From: Pseudoalteromonas sp. N1230-9
Lineage (GTDB): Bacteria > Pseudomonadota > Gammaproteobacteria > Enterobacterales > Alteromonadaceae
Length of the DNA stretch: 64,000 bases
Assembly (NCBI RefSeq): GCF_032716425.1
Contig: NZ_CP090419.1
Location: forward strand, 2,110,001-2,174,000
Direction of reading: 5' to 3'
Part shown: positions 52,811-62,102 of the stretch, one piece after another
Position numbering within the stretch: position 1 is the stretch's first letter
How the letters are laid out: each line of letters opens with the position of its first letter
The notes under the pieces: model-generated
The model's database searches: none
Told to the model about the DNA's origin: nothing
Seen by the model: the letters and a program-made list of their open reading frames with translations, nothing else
Translations under genes and position numbers: made by a program

Positions 52811-54250
52811 ATGTCTAATATTCCAGTATATCAAAATTATATCAATGGCCAGTTTGTGCAGCATTCAGCCAACTATATCGAAGTAATGAACCCTGCTAAC
52901 GGAGACGTATTATCTAAAGTTCCCAGCGCAGACAAGTTTGAAGTAGAACAAGCCATCCATGCAGCAAAACAAGCACAACCAGAGTGGGCAAGTAGACCCG
53001 CAATCGAGCGTGCGCAATACCTTCATAAAATTGCTGAAAAAATACGGCAAAACATTGACCGGCTCGCACTTGTGATAACGCAAGAACAGGGGAAAGTGTT
53101 GAGCTTAGCCAAGGTAGAAGTTAACTTCACTGCCGACTACCTCGATTATATGGCGAGTTGGGCTAGACATATCGAAGGCGAGATCATTACCAGTGATAGA
53201 AAAGGAGAAAATATTTTTCTATTCAGAAAACCGCTAGGTGTTGTTGCCGGTATCTTACCTTGGAATTTCCCCTTTTTTCTCATTGCAAGAAAGATGGCCC
53301 CCGCTTTAGTTACCGGTAATACCATTGTCATCAAACCGAGTGAAGAAACCCCCAATAACTGCTTTGAATTCACCCAACTCCTCGATGAAGTTGGTTTACC
53401 TAAAGGTGTGTTTAATGTGGTATGCGGATCAGGACGAAATGTTGGCCAAGCCCTTTCTTCTAGCGAAGATATAAACATGATTAGCTTTACAGGGAGTGTA
53501 GAAACAGGCTCTGTTATTATGTCTGCCGCAGCAAAAAATATCACCAAAGTAAACTTGGAGCTTGGAGGGAAAGCACCCGCAATTGTGCTTGATGATGCCG
53601 ATATAGATCTTGCAGTAAGTGCCATCAAAGCATCACGTATAACCAACACAGGACAAGTATGTAATTGCGCCGAGCTTGTCTATGTACACGCTAAGGTTGC
53701 TGATGAGTTTATTAGAAAAATATCCGATGCCATGGCATCAACACGTTATGGTGACCCACAACTAGACCCTGATATCGAAATGGGCCCGCTGGTTAATAAA
53801 TCTTGCTTAAATAAAGTAGCCAGTATGGTTGAACAAGCTATTGCAGAGGGGGCAAAAGTGGCAACTGGCGCAAAGGTAGCCGACACCGACAGTGGCTACC
53901 ATTACCAACCCACTGTGTTAGTTAACTGCCATGCCGATATGGAAATTATGCGCAAAGAGATTTTTGGTCCTGTACTGCCCATTCAAATCGTTAGCAGTTT
54001 AGAAGAAGCCATTGAACTTGCAAACTCATTAGAATACGGACTCACTTCTTCTGTCTATACTCAAAGTCTTAGCCAAGCTATGCGTGCCATAGAATTACTC
54101 AATTATGGTGAAACCTATATAAATAGAGAAAACTTCGAAGCTATACAAGGCTTTCACGCAGGCACCAGAAAATCAGGAATTGGTGGCGCTGATGGCAAAC
54201 ACGGTTTGTATGAATTTACGCAAACGCACGTCGTGTATATGCAGAACTAA
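52811..54250 (+). CDS. aldA: Aldehyde dehydrogenase AldA (lactaldehyde/glycolaldehyde type)
   Basis: 479 residues, matching E. coli AldA throughout, including the C-terminal NRENFEA.QGFHAG.RKSGIGGADGKHG pattern. It oxidises small aldehydes to acids with NAD. Catalytic Cys is in GQVCNCAE and Glu in LELGGKAP. With the PQQ alcohol dehydrogenase encoded 5 kb away, it can complete alcohol-to-acid oxidation. A sigma-54 promoter precedes it, unlike a typical catabolite-controlled aldA. Confidence 0.92.
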   Translation: MSNIPVYQNYINGQFVQHSANYIEVMNPANGDVLSKVPSADKFEVEQAIHAAKQAQPEWASRPAIERAQYLHKIAEKIRQNIDRLALVITQEQGKVLSLAKVEVNFTADYLDYMASWARHIEGEIITSDRKGENIFLFRKPLGVVAGILPWNFPFFLIARKMAPALVTGNTIVIKPSEETPNNCFEFTQLLDEVGLPKGVFNVVCGSGRNVGQALSSSEDINMISFTGSVETGSVIMSAAAKNITKVNLELGGKAPAIVLDDADIDLAVSAIKASRITNTGQVCNCAELVYVHAKVADEFIRKISDAMASTRYGDPQLDPDIEMGPLVNKSCLNKVASMVEQAIAEGAKVATGAKVADTDSGYHYQPTVLVNCHADMEIMRKEIFGPVLPIQIVSSLEEAIELANSLEYGLTSSVYTQSLSQAMRAIELLNYGETYINRENFEAIQGFHAGTRKSGIGGADGKHGLYEFTQTHVVYMQN

Positions 54251-54275
54251 TCTAAGTTAATTTATCAAAAAATAA

Positions 54276-54297
54276 AGCCGCAACACATGTTGCGGCT
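54276..54297. terminator. Terminator between aldA and porin genes
   Basis: AGCCGCAAC and GTTGCGGCT pair around ACAT between the two convergent genes. Confidence 0.8.
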
Positions 54298-54329
54298 AAT
54301 ACTGAATCATTTAAGCCATCCATTTAAGC

Positions 54330-55532
54330 TTAAAAGCTAACTGATGCTTCAACAATAACACCATCCCACTCTGTGCCGTCGCCAACCCCAAATAACGCAG
54401 TTCCTCCCCCTGAAAATTGTTCTTCTTCCTGTCTGACATACTCTAATTTGAATAAGGTGGAATCATTCATCCACCAGCCTCCTCCAACTTGGAGTCGAGT
54501 CGCGGTATTATTATTGTTGATATTGCCACTTTCGTTGTCAGACTCAGCATAGCGAGCGGCTAGATAAAAATGCTTGTTAAAAGTATATCGCCCCTCAATA
54601 GACCAAAATTGCATTTCTGACTCTTGATCAATGTAACTAGTCTGAAAACTCCCCTGCCCATTAGCCCAACTAACATCGTCCTCGGCTCGACCATACAAAG
54701 CATGCAGTAAAATAGTGTCAGTCATGTATTGAATGTCAGCTTGCCATATAAACGCATCCACCCCAGGCACAATGAGAGGATGTGTAGCTCGTGCATTAGG
54801 CGCTGTGCTGGCAAACTGATAATTATCGCCGTCGCCAACCGCAATTAACGACCCCGCAGATTTGCCTGTAACTGCACTTATTTCGTGATTGGTGGAAAAA
54901 ACACCTGCGCCAAACGATAGGCCATTAGTTAAATTATAAGTACCACGTAAGCCAAGGTTGTACCCCCGATTATCTGAAAAATCCGCAAAAAAATCAGGTA
55001 CTGAAATAGTCCCATCCCAAGTTACTGTACTACCCTTATTTAATGCATGTACACCATAAAACCAGATACCTTCTTCGGCAGTGATCATATCAACAAGGCT
55101 ATTTCCCACAAACGGATTAGTTTGCACTGATGCGCCATCTGAATAACGCAAAAAGTTTTGTGTGGTCGAAACAACATTACCAAGCCTCACACCTACATCT
55201 TGATTAATCTGGTATTGGATCCACGCTAAATCTTGACTAATACTCGCGCTGCCATCATTCCAATCATTCGGCTCTTCAGCAAGCTCTGCAAAAATAGAAA
55301 GTTGATCCGTGACTTGTGCATTAATATTGAGGCCAAATCGTAAGCGATGAAACCCTGAGTCAGTTTTAGCATTGCCTGGATCTGCTGCTGCCCCCTCAAC
55401 CTCCATCCCAGTTTGCCAACTTTGCATAATGCCACCAGATAATTCAATTCTGTCTAGCCAATTTTCCGCACTCATAGCGCTAAAACAAGCTAAACTCAAC
55501 GACGTTGCTACTGCTATTTTATTTAATTTCAT
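54330..55532 (-). CDS. Outer-membrane porin-like beta-barrel protein
   Basis: 400 residues from the ATG at 55532, where a signal peptide begins (MKLNKIAVATSLSLA...AMSA); 38 more in-frame codons upstream overlap the promoter and are not coding. The mature protein has alternating barrel strands and ends in EASVSF with the terminal Phe needed for outer-membrane assembly. It probably admits a small alcohol or related compound, judged from the shared sigma-54 promoter type with the dehydrogenase genes. Confidence 0.82.
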   Translation of the reverse strand: MKLNKIAVATSLSLACFSAMSAENWLDRIELSGGIMQSWQTGMEVEGAAADPGNAKTDSGFHRLRFGLNINAQVTDQLSIFAELAEEPNDWNDGSASISQDLAWIQYQINQDVGVRLGNVVSTTQNFLRYSDGASVQTNPFVGNSLVDMITAEEGIWFYGVHALNKGSTVTWDGTISVPDFFADFSDNRGYNLGLRGTYNLTNGLSFGAGVFSTNHEISAVTGKSAGSLIAVGDGDNYQFASTAPNARATHPLIVPGVDAFIWQADIQYMTDTILLHALYGRAEDDVSWANGQGSFQTSYIDQESEMQFWSIEGRYTFNKHFYLAARYAESDNESGNINNNNTATRLQVGGGWWMNDSTLFKLEYVRQEEEQFSGGGTALFGVGDGTEWDGVIVEASVSF

Positions 55533-55574
55533 TATTATGTTTCCCTTATGAAGTGTACTTCGAACATAAGGGAT

Positions 55575-55590
55575 GGCAAAGACTATGCCA
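55575..55590 (-). promoter_or_regulatory. Sigma-54 promoter of the porin gene
   Basis: Minus strand TGGCATAGTCTTTGCC matches the -24 GG and -12 GC elements with correct spacing. It is 43 bases from the start codon, giving a leader of about 30 bases. Confidence 0.75.
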
Positions 55591-55684
55591 TTGAAATAAA
55601 AACAAACAACAAATTGATTTAAAAGTATTTTTTTCATTAAACACATTGAAGCGTATTCAGTTTAATTCCTTAAAATCAAACTAA

Positions 55685-55715
55685 TGTCGCAGGTCAATTG
55701 TCACATTTTGCTACA
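55685..55715 (-). promoter_or_regulatory. Putative upstream activator sites of the porin gene
   Basis: TGTCGCA and TTGCTACA form an inverted pair with 16 bases between, about 95-140 bases upstream of the sigma-54 promoter. The geometry is nearly that of the pair at 59358-59390. The rest of the gap up to 55976 shows no gene. Confidence 0.5.
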
Positions 55716-55976
55716 TACATCGACAGCAAACAAAACTTAAGGTTAATTAAGTTTCATATTGATAGATTTACGCTAATTTCCACGAAATTTATCGGACAAG
55801 ATAAAGGTACCCACGCAAGCGTTACAGTAAAAGAGAATCGTTGAATTTACTGATTCAAAACCCTAAAAAGTACTTCATTAGCTACGCATCTATAAACACT
55901 GACAAGGTATTGCTGTATATAAAAAAAGCAGATACAATTCAAAAATAGGAACATATTTTTGGTTTAAAGGATCTAA

Positions 55977-56528
55977 ATGAAAATAATTTATCTCCCTTTT
56001 CTAGCTCTATTCTCACTTCAATCACACGCAGCTATTTTAGATTGTGATTTTAAGGGTGAGGATCGTCCAATTAGTCAGCTATTAGCACCAATATCCCCTT
56101 TTGAAAGTTGTAAAAAAGCCGTTGATGACAAAGGAGATATAGTTGGTTATAAATTAATAAAAAATAGCTCGCATATTGATATCTCATATGAAGATAGAAG
56201 TTTTACCCATGAAGAACATTTCTTAGTTAAAGGTAAGAAACTAACTGTGCAAGAGCTATTTGTATCTATATATACACTTCAAAGTAAACCTGAGAATAAA
56301 TATATAGAAGCTCAAAGAGAGAACATTTTAAAGTCAGCTTATAGTGGTATCACCTATGATGAGCAGGGGGTTTATTTTTTTGATTTAGAAGTAAAAGATT
56401 CAGCTTATAAAAATTATATTTCTTACATTAAAAAAGGTAACCCTAATGAGTTTATAGGGATTGGAACTAATGGAAGTAAAGATTTACTGATAAAAATAAT
56501 GTTTAACAAAGGAATGAACGATGTCTAA
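55977..56528 (+). CDS. Secreted protein of unknown function
   Basis: 183 residues with a signal peptide (MKIIYLPFLALFSLQSHA). The mature part has two Cys (LDCDF, ESCKKA) that may pair, and a mix of charged and aromatic residues. AAAGGAT precedes the ATG. It overlaps the next gene by eight bases. No family recognised. A secreted protein followed directly by a small cytosolic partner could be an effector-immunity pair, which is inference. Confidence 0.65.
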   Translation: MKIIYLPFLALFSLQSHAAILDCDFKGEDRPISQLLAPISPFESCKKAVDDKGDIVGYKLIKNSSHIDISYEDRSFTHEEHFLVKGKKLTVQELFVSIYTLQSKPENKYIEAQRENILKSAYSGITYDEQGVYFFDLEVKDSAYKNYISYIKKGNPNEFIGIGTNGSKDLLIKIMFNKGMNDV

Positions 56529-56856
56529 CAAATATGAAGATGTTAATAACAAAGACGTAAAAAAAATATTAGAGGCTTTTTTTAGCAAAGGGATGGCTAA
56601 TCAAATAGATATTAATGACAAAGTAATCGAATTAGTATGGGAAATGCTATCATCATCAAAAGAATGCACTAAGGCCATGAACTTTGTTCCAAGACCTCAA
56701 GGATTGGTTGCTTCACCCATGTATGTGGCTAAAGAATTAGCTAAAATAGCGTATAGACTATCTTCACAAAAAGACGATTCTGTTTACCACATCTGTAAAG
56801 TCTTTTCAGCAAGGGGCTATGCAACAAAAATAAAATTAGCGGGAATGGGGTTATAA
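56521..56856 (+). CDS. Small cytosolic protein coupled to the secreted protein
   Basis: 111 residues, mainly helical, no signal peptide. Its ATG lies inside the preceding gene, so translation is coupled. No domain recognised. An inverted repeat, TAGAGAGT/ACTCTCTA, at 56867-56896 lies just after its stop. Confidence 0.65.
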   Translation: MSNKYEDVNNKDVKKILEAFFSKGMANQIDINDKVIELVWEMLSSSKECTKAMNFVPRPQGLVASPMYVAKELAKIAYRLSSQKDDSVYHICKVFSARGYATKIKLAGMGL

Positions 56857-57108
56857 CGATTTTAAATAGAGAGTAGAGTTTAAGCTAGACTCTCTATACG
56901 ATGTTACCTTATTCTCTTTGTAAATTAGTATTAATCTGCCAAATTTAAATTCTGTTTTATCTTTCCAATTATTAGTAAATCTTTCAAGTTTCTCTCAATG
57001 TTTTTCGTATGTGTTTTCCTTTTTAATCATTTTTTAGTTTGATTCTTGTATTAACATTTCAAGCTCGTTTTGACAAAGGCTCACAGCATCCAAATATGCC
57101 TCCTTCTA

Positions 57109-59091
57109 TTAGCAAGCATTATTAGGCTGAACAATCTTATACTTTTCCATTTTCCTATACACTGTAGAGCGACACACATTAAGCTCTTCAGAAACAGACG
57201 TTATATTCCAACGATGTTTTTTAAGCGTTTCAATTAGTAATTGCTCTTCATGGCAGGCAGTAAATTTAGCTAAGGCTTTTTCCTTTTTAAAAGAGCCCGC
57301 CGTTTTATGATCTGTTAGTGAAGAAAAGTGTTCGATTAAATCATCTGGAAAACAATTAATGGTTATTTCAGCTCCTTCACACACAGCTACCGCATACTTA
57401 ATTACGCTGATCAGTTGTCTTATATTGCCAGGCCAAAAATAAGATTCGAGTGCTCTTTTTGCATCATCGGCTATGCTCAAACCATGCACCGCCATGCATT
57501 CTCGTTCGAGTATGTTATCAATAATAAACGATTTATCAGACCGTTCTCGAAGTGCTGGTAACTTTAAAACCATACCGTTAAGACGATAATAAAAATCCTC
57601 TCGAAACTCTTTTAATTCAATAAGTGTTTTTAGATCTTGGTGTGTTGCAGAAATCACTTGTAAATCTAATGCGATAGGCTCAATCCCCCCAAGAGGCATA
57701 GTTTCACGCTCAGCTAAAACTCGTAATAGCCGAGTTTGAAGTTGTACCGGCATATCACCTATTTCATCTAAGAAAAGTGTGCCGCCATTTGCCTGCTCAA
57801 GCTTACCTTTCATACCTTTTTTGTGTGCCCCCGTAAAGCTACCGCCTAGGTAACCAAACAGCTCACTTTCTATTAATGTTTCAGGTATCGCGGCACAGTT
57901 TAGCGCCACAAATGGTTTATCAGCACGAGGACTCGATTCATGAATAGCGCGCGCAAACGCCTCTTTGCCTGTTCCTGTCTCACCGGTAATCATAATAGGT
58001 ATGTCTTTATCAGCGACCAAAAGTGCCCTACGAACAAGCTGCTGCATAGAGGCATCTTCACCATTCAATTCATTAATCGGCGGGTGTTTAGTGAATGTTT
58101 TACTCTGCACTTTTGGCTCTGCTTGTGCCAATGGCAATGCCTTACTTTTTGGCACCTTTAAGGTTATTTCGACATTTTCTAACAGCAATGGAAGTTGCAC
58201 ATTAACCGCATTATTTCCTCCATTTGTTTTACTTAGTAAACTATCAAGAGACAAACCAATAAATTGCTCAACATTAATACCTAGCAACGATTGATGCGAT
58301 TGAAAATGAGACATAAAACAAAAAAATGCCGCGTGATTTGCACCAATAATTGTACCTTTCTCATTAATCGCGATGAGTTGCTCTTGGGTGATATCAAAAA
58401 AACTTTCAGCCGACTTTATACTTAATATAAGTTGGTTTTTATAGCTTGTATGCAAATAGCTATTTTCAATCATGCGCCCATATAACATCACCATTTTGAG
58501 TGTCATGAGCTGATGGTGCTTATTTTGGTCAGCGCCAATACACGACGCGTTTAAGCAACCCAGCAACTCTCCCATGGGATCAAAAATAGGTGTAACGGAG
58601 CAACTTAACTCTTTATGACTTGCATAAAAATGTTCAGCCTTATGAATGATCAAAGGGGCTTTTTCAATAAGACATGTGCCAATACCATTTGTACCTACTT
58701 GGTTTTCAGCCCACCTTGCCCCAATAAGTAGGCCTGATTGCTTACTCAAACTTTCCTCTTGAGTAGATAAACTCGTTGCTAAGGTTAAGCCTGTGGCATC
58801 AGTTAAAATTGCAGAGTAGCCGGCATCGGCAATACGATTAGCTAAACCAACAAGGCCGCACTTCCCCGTATTTAAAAAGGTCTCTCTAAGCTGGAGTTGC
58901 GATCGCATTTCGCTGGAAGAAAGTACCTCAACTTCATTAGACGCATAGGGGTCTAAGCCATAATTGAGCAAACTTCGCTTCCATGATCGCGCGATATATT
59001 TAGATGGTTGAATGTTACGTAGTTGAAATTCTGTGGACATAAACGACTGAGCACTACTAACGTCCATAGGTTGTGGAGTGTGTTTCATCAC
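57109..59091 (-). CDS. Sigma-54-dependent activator of the AcoR type (GAF-AAA-Fis)
   Basis: 660 residues. An N-terminal GAF-like sensor (about 60-220), a PAS-like linker, then the AAA+ domain (about 345-575): Walker A GETGTGKEA, Walker B GGTLFLDEIGD, and GSFTGA in place of the usual GAFTGA loop that contacts sigma-54. A C-terminal Fis-type helix-turn-helix (WNITSVSEELNVCRSTVYRKM) follows. Such proteins sense acetoin, alcohols or related small molecules. Three nearby sigma-54 promoters are its likely targets. Confidence 0.9.
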   Translation of the reverse strand: MMKHTPQPMDVSSAQSFMSTEFQLRNIQPSKYIARSWKRSLLNYGLDPYASNEVEVLSSSEMRSQLQLRETFLNTGKCGLVGLANRIADAGYSAILTDATGLTLATSLSTQEESLSKQSGLLIGARWAENQVGTNGIGTCLIEKAPLIIHKAEHFYASHKELSCSVTPIFDPMGELLGCLNASCIGADQNKHHQLMTLKMVMLYGRMIENSYLHTSYKNQLILSIKSAESFFDITQEQLIAINEKGTIIGANHAAFFCFMSHFQSHQSLLGINVEQFIGLSLDSLLSKTNGGNNAVNVQLPLLLENVEITLKVPKSKALPLAQAEPKVQSKTFTKHPPINELNGEDASMQQLVRRALLVADKDIPIMITGETGTGKEAFARAIHESSPRADKPFVALNCAAIPETLIESELFGYLGGSFTGAHKKGMKGKLEQANGGTLFLDEIGDMPVQLQTRLLRVLAERETMPLGGIEPIALDLQVISATHQDLKTLIELKEFREDFYYRLNGMVLKLPALRERSDKSFIIDNILERECMAVHGLSIADDAKRALESYFWPGNIRQLISVIKYAVAVCEGAEITINCFPDDLIEHFSSLTDHKTAGSFKKEKALAKFTACHEEQLLIETLKKHRWNITSVSEELNVCRSTVYRKMEKYKIVQPNNAC

Positions 59092-59357
59092 CTTGCTACT
59101 CCGTTCTATTGTTGTCGGGCAATTTAAGTAGCAGCATTAGGCTGGAACTATAAAAGCCTCAGTCTTTGTTTCTAAAACTATCACAGAAATTTAATCTAAC
59201 AATACGCCTTTTACCCTATTTTAATTTTGATTCATGATAATTTTGCAATACAAAAACATATCTCTCGGTTAAAAAAGCCGCTCACATTGATTTATTTTTG
59301 AGACAAGTGTCAAACTCTTAGCATCCTCTCTTCAAGCTATAAATTATTCTGCATATA
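59092..59357. other. Intergenic region between the activator and PQQ dehydrogenase genes
   Basis: No gene. TTGAGACAAGTGTCAAA at about 59299-59315 is an imperfect palindrome with the same GACA/TGTC parts as the activator sites downstream, and could be an additional site or control the activator gene. Control elements continue to 59546. Confidence 0.4.
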
Positions 59358-59390
59358 GGTGTCTCATTGTTGCATTTAAGTTGCGACACC
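59358..59390 (+). promoter_or_regulatory. Putative upstream activator sites of the PQQ dehydrogenase gene
   Basis: GGTGTCTCA and TTGCGACACC form an inverted repeat with 14 bases between arms, 102-134 bases upstream of the -24/-12 element. The half-site TTGCGACACCTG resembles the aldA half-site GTGCTACACCTG. Confidence 0.5.
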
Positions 59391-59491
59391 TGTTTCTCTT
59401 TTCGTACGAAAAAATACATTCAATAACCACCAAAAGAAAAATATCAACTAAATATCAAATAGTTACCGACCTTGAAATTACTAAAAACTGT

Positions 59492-59507
59492 TGGCATATA
59501 ATTTGGT
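59492..59507 (+). promoter_or_regulatory. Sigma-54-like promoter of the PQQ dehydrogenase gene
   Basis: TGGCATATAATTTGGT has the -24 GG and correct spacing, but GG instead of GC at -12. It is 40 bases before the ATG, leaving a leader of about 28 bases with AGAGG as ribosome site. Weaker than the other two. Confidence 0.5.
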
Positions 59508-59546
59508 ACTAAGGTCATTCAAACTAAAACACCTTCAGAGGTTACA

Positions 59547-61343
59547 ATGAAAAAAATGACAAATTTGAATCTGGCTTACCTAAATTGCTGTTTAATATTC
59601 ACTGGGATGTTGATCAACACACACGCATCAGCGGCCAGTTTAACTAAGCTCACAAAAGAAATTAAAAACTATAAACCAGTTACGCAAAAAAGGCTGAATG
59701 AAGCAGACCCAAAAGACTGGCTACTACCCAAAGGCAATTACGAAGGATGGATGTATAGCAAGCTGACGCAAATAAACAAAAAGAATGTTAAGTCTTTAAA
59801 GCCAGTATGGACGTACTCAACAAACTTAGATTCTGGTCACGAAGCCCCTGCCCAAGTAAACAATGGCGTTATGTTTGTTTCTACGCCTTACAATCATGTA
59901 ATTGCGTTAGACGCTAAAACAGGGCAAGTTTTTTGGCGCTATACGCACGACAACCCTTATGATTTATCAGTTATGCACAATACTAGCCGCGGCATCGCTC
60001 TGTGGGATGATAAGGTTTACGTAGCAGGACTTGATGGCACGTTAAATGCCCTTGATGCAAAAACCGGTGAGCGAGTTTGCCAAGCACAAATCGGCGACTG
60101 GAGTACAGGTGCATATATCACCTCTGCACCTACACCTGTAAAGGGCAAGATTCTTGTGGGCCCCTCGGGTGGTGAATATGGTGTCCGTGGTTTTTTGGAA
60201 GCAATGGACGCTAAAACATGTAAACAAGCCTGGCGCACATACAGTGTACCAGGCCCTGGAGAGGCAGGACACGAAACGTGGAAAAAAGAAGGTAAGCGCC
60301 CAGATGCATGGAAGTATGGTGGTGGCAGCATGTGGATGCCTGGTAACTATGATCCAGAAGCGGATGTACTTTATTGGGGAGTGGGTAACGGTTCACCTTG
60401 GTTAGGTGATCAACGCCCAGGGGACAATTTATACGTTGCCTCCTCCATTGCTATGAACCCCGACAGTGGCAAAATTGTTGGTCATTTCCAATATCATCAC
60501 AATGATTCGTGGGATTGGGCAGCCATGAATGCGCCTATGCTCGTTAATTTCAAAAAGGGTAATAAGACGGTTAAAGGCTTAGTCTCTCCCCAGCGAAATG
60601 GTTATTTATATTGGCTAGAGCGTAGCAACGAGGGAAAAATTAGCTATGTCGAAGGACAGCCGTTTGTAAAAAATAACGCATTTAAATCATTAGATAAAGA
60701 AACTGGACGTCCTACTTATGATTACAAACATGTGCCTGTAACAGGCAAACGCGTTGATTATTGCCCAAGTCTATGGGGCGGTAAAAACTGGCCATATGAA
60801 GCCTATAACCCCGAAACAGGCATCATCTATGTTCCTGCCAACAACAATCTTTGTAATTCTTTTATTGGTAAATTTCAAGATGATGTCGAGCCTGCTTCAG
60901 GACAGTTCTGGGCTGGTATCGACATACCCGATCTAGATGTTTACCTAGACAATCCTAAAAAAGGAGTAGGTCAACTGCAAGCGTGGAATATCAATACACG
61001 TAAAAAAGTTTGGCAACATGACTTTGGTAAAACCATGAATTGGGGCTCTGTGCTATCCACTGCTGGTGGCATTGTATTTAACGCAGGTACTAACGATCGT
61101 ATTTTACGCGCGTTTGATTCGCAAACTGGCGATGTGTTGTGGGAGTTCCCTCTTAACTCGACAGCTATTGCCCCACCAGTGAGCTATGAAGTCGACGGTA
61201 AACAATACATTGCCATTACCGCAGGTTACGGTGTGGATGCACATTGGACAAATAGCGTGCTGGCAGAAAAAGATAAATCAGGCGAGTGGATTGCTGATGT
61301 ACCTGAAGGTGGCGTGATTTGGGTATTCGCTTTACCTAATTAA
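59547..61343 (+). CDS. PQQ-dependent alcohol dehydrogenase (methanol/ethanol family, calcium type)
   Basis: 598 residues: signal peptide, then an eight-bladed propeller with repeated tryptophan-docking motifs (LDAKTGQVFWRY, LDAKTGERVCQA, FDSQTGDVLWEF). It oxidises alcohols to aldehydes in the periplasm. The catalytic Asp is Asp323 in NDSWDWAAMN. The residue two places later is Ala325; lanthanide-dependent enzymes have Asp there, so this looks calcium-dependent. The adjacent Cys pair of many such enzymes is not seen. No fused cytochrome domain. Confidence 0.9.
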   Translation: MKKMTNLNLAYLNCCLIFTGMLINTHASAASLTKLTKEIKNYKPVTQKRLNEADPKDWLLPKGNYEGWMYSKLTQINKKNVKSLKPVWTYSTNLDSGHEAPAQVNNGVMFVSTPYNHVIALDAKTGQVFWRYTHDNPYDLSVMHNTSRGIALWDDKVYVAGLDGTLNALDAKTGERVCQAQIGDWSTGAYITSAPTPVKGKILVGPSGGEYGVRGFLEAMDAKTCKQAWRTYSVPGPGEAGHETWKKEGKRPDAWKYGGGSMWMPGNYDPEADVLYWGVGNGSPWLGDQRPGDNLYVASSIAMNPDSGKIVGHFQYHHNDSWDWAAMNAPMLVNFKKGNKTVKGLVSPQRNGYLYWLERSNEGKISYVEGQPFVKNNAFKSLDKETGRPTYDYKHVPVTGKRVDYCPSLWGGKNWPYEAYNPETGIIYVPANNNLCNSFIGKFQDDVEPASGQFWAGIDIPDLDVYLDNPKKGVGQLQAWNINTRKKVWQHDFGKTMNWGSVLSTAGGIVFNAGTNDRILRAFDSQTGDVLWEFPLNSTAIAPPVSYEVDGKQYIAITAGYGVDAHWTNSVLAEKDKSGEWIADVPEGGVIWVFALPN

Positions 61344-61353
61344 TTTACCAACT

Positions 61354-61381
61354 AAGCGAAAAGCACGCGTGCTTTTCGCTT
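61354..61381 (+). terminator. Perfect 28-bp palindrome after the PQQ dehydrogenase gene
   Basis: AAGCGAAAAGCACG and its exact complement CGTGCTTTTCGCTT abut with no spacer. It probably partly ends or stabilises the transcript before the Rieske gene. Confidence 0.7.
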
Positions 61382-61430
61382 TCACGTATTAATAACAAAG
61401 ACGCTAATCTTATAAAAATAAAGGTATCTT

Positions 61431-62090
61431 ATGACACAAAATGCATCTTCAAAGAAAATCATCGATTTGCCATGCTCACAAAAAATTAACGACGACGATG
61501 TAGCTCAAAACCACCCTGACAATTATTTTCGTCGTGATTTTGTAAAATATCTCGCTATCGCAATCCCAATAATGAATCTTCCTTTAAGCTCTGGGGTAAA
61601 TGCAACCACTAAGCCTGAACGACGTCCTCCTCAAGCAGGAGATCGACTCACGTATTTCCAAAAATCAAAACGTGGGCAGATTATTAAGCTGTCGGATTTA
61701 AAAGAATTAGATAAACCTCTGCTGGTTGTTCCTTTTGATGTTGAGAATAATGTGGTTAAAGATGGCTCTCGCTACAACCAAATACTGCTTCAAAAGTTAC
61801 CCAGTGAATTACTCTCAGCAGAAACAAAAAAACGTTCAGACCAAGGTGTTATCGCTTATTCAGCAATTTGTACACATGCCGGTTGCCCTGTCACCGGTTG
61901 GATGGCTGATGAAAAAAACTACATGTGCCCTTGTCACCAATCTGTTTTTAATCCTAAAGATAGCGGCGTCGTTGTGTCTGGTCCTGCTACACGCGGGTTA
62001 CCTGCAATTGGGCTAAAAATTGAAGCCGATGAAATTATCCTAACCAATACATTTAATAGCTGGATTGGTTTTGGCAAAAGACCCAAATAA
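61431..62090 (+). CDS. Rieske [2Fe-2S] protein with twin-arginine-type signal anchor
   Basis: 219 residues. FRRDFVKYLAIAIPIM (about residues 34-49) is a Tat-type signal or anchor, so the folded protein is exported. Cluster ligands are Cys147 and His149 (CTHAGC) and Cys166 and His169 (CPCHQS); Cys152 and Cys168 would form the disulfide of high-potential Rieske proteins of the bc1 type. No cytochrome b gene is adjacent, so it is probably an electron carrier linked to the PQQ dehydrogenase rather than part of complex III. Confidence 0.88.
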   Translation: MTQNASSKKIIDLPCSQKINDDDVAQNHPDNYFRRDFVKYLAIAIPIMNLPLSSGVNATTKPERRPPQAGDRLTYFQKSKRGQIIKLSDLKELDKPLLVVPFDVENNVVKDGSRYNQILLQKLPSELLSAETKKRSDQGVIAYSAICTHAGCPVTGWMADEKNYMCPCHQSVFNPKDSGVVVSGPATRGLPAIGLKIEADEIILTNTFNSWIGFGKRPK

Positions 62091-62102
62091 TGGAGAAGCA
62101 TC

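Noticed and set aside
55533..55646. N-terminal extension of the porin
   Set aside because: It would place coding sequence over the sigma-54 promoter and push the signal peptide inside the protein.
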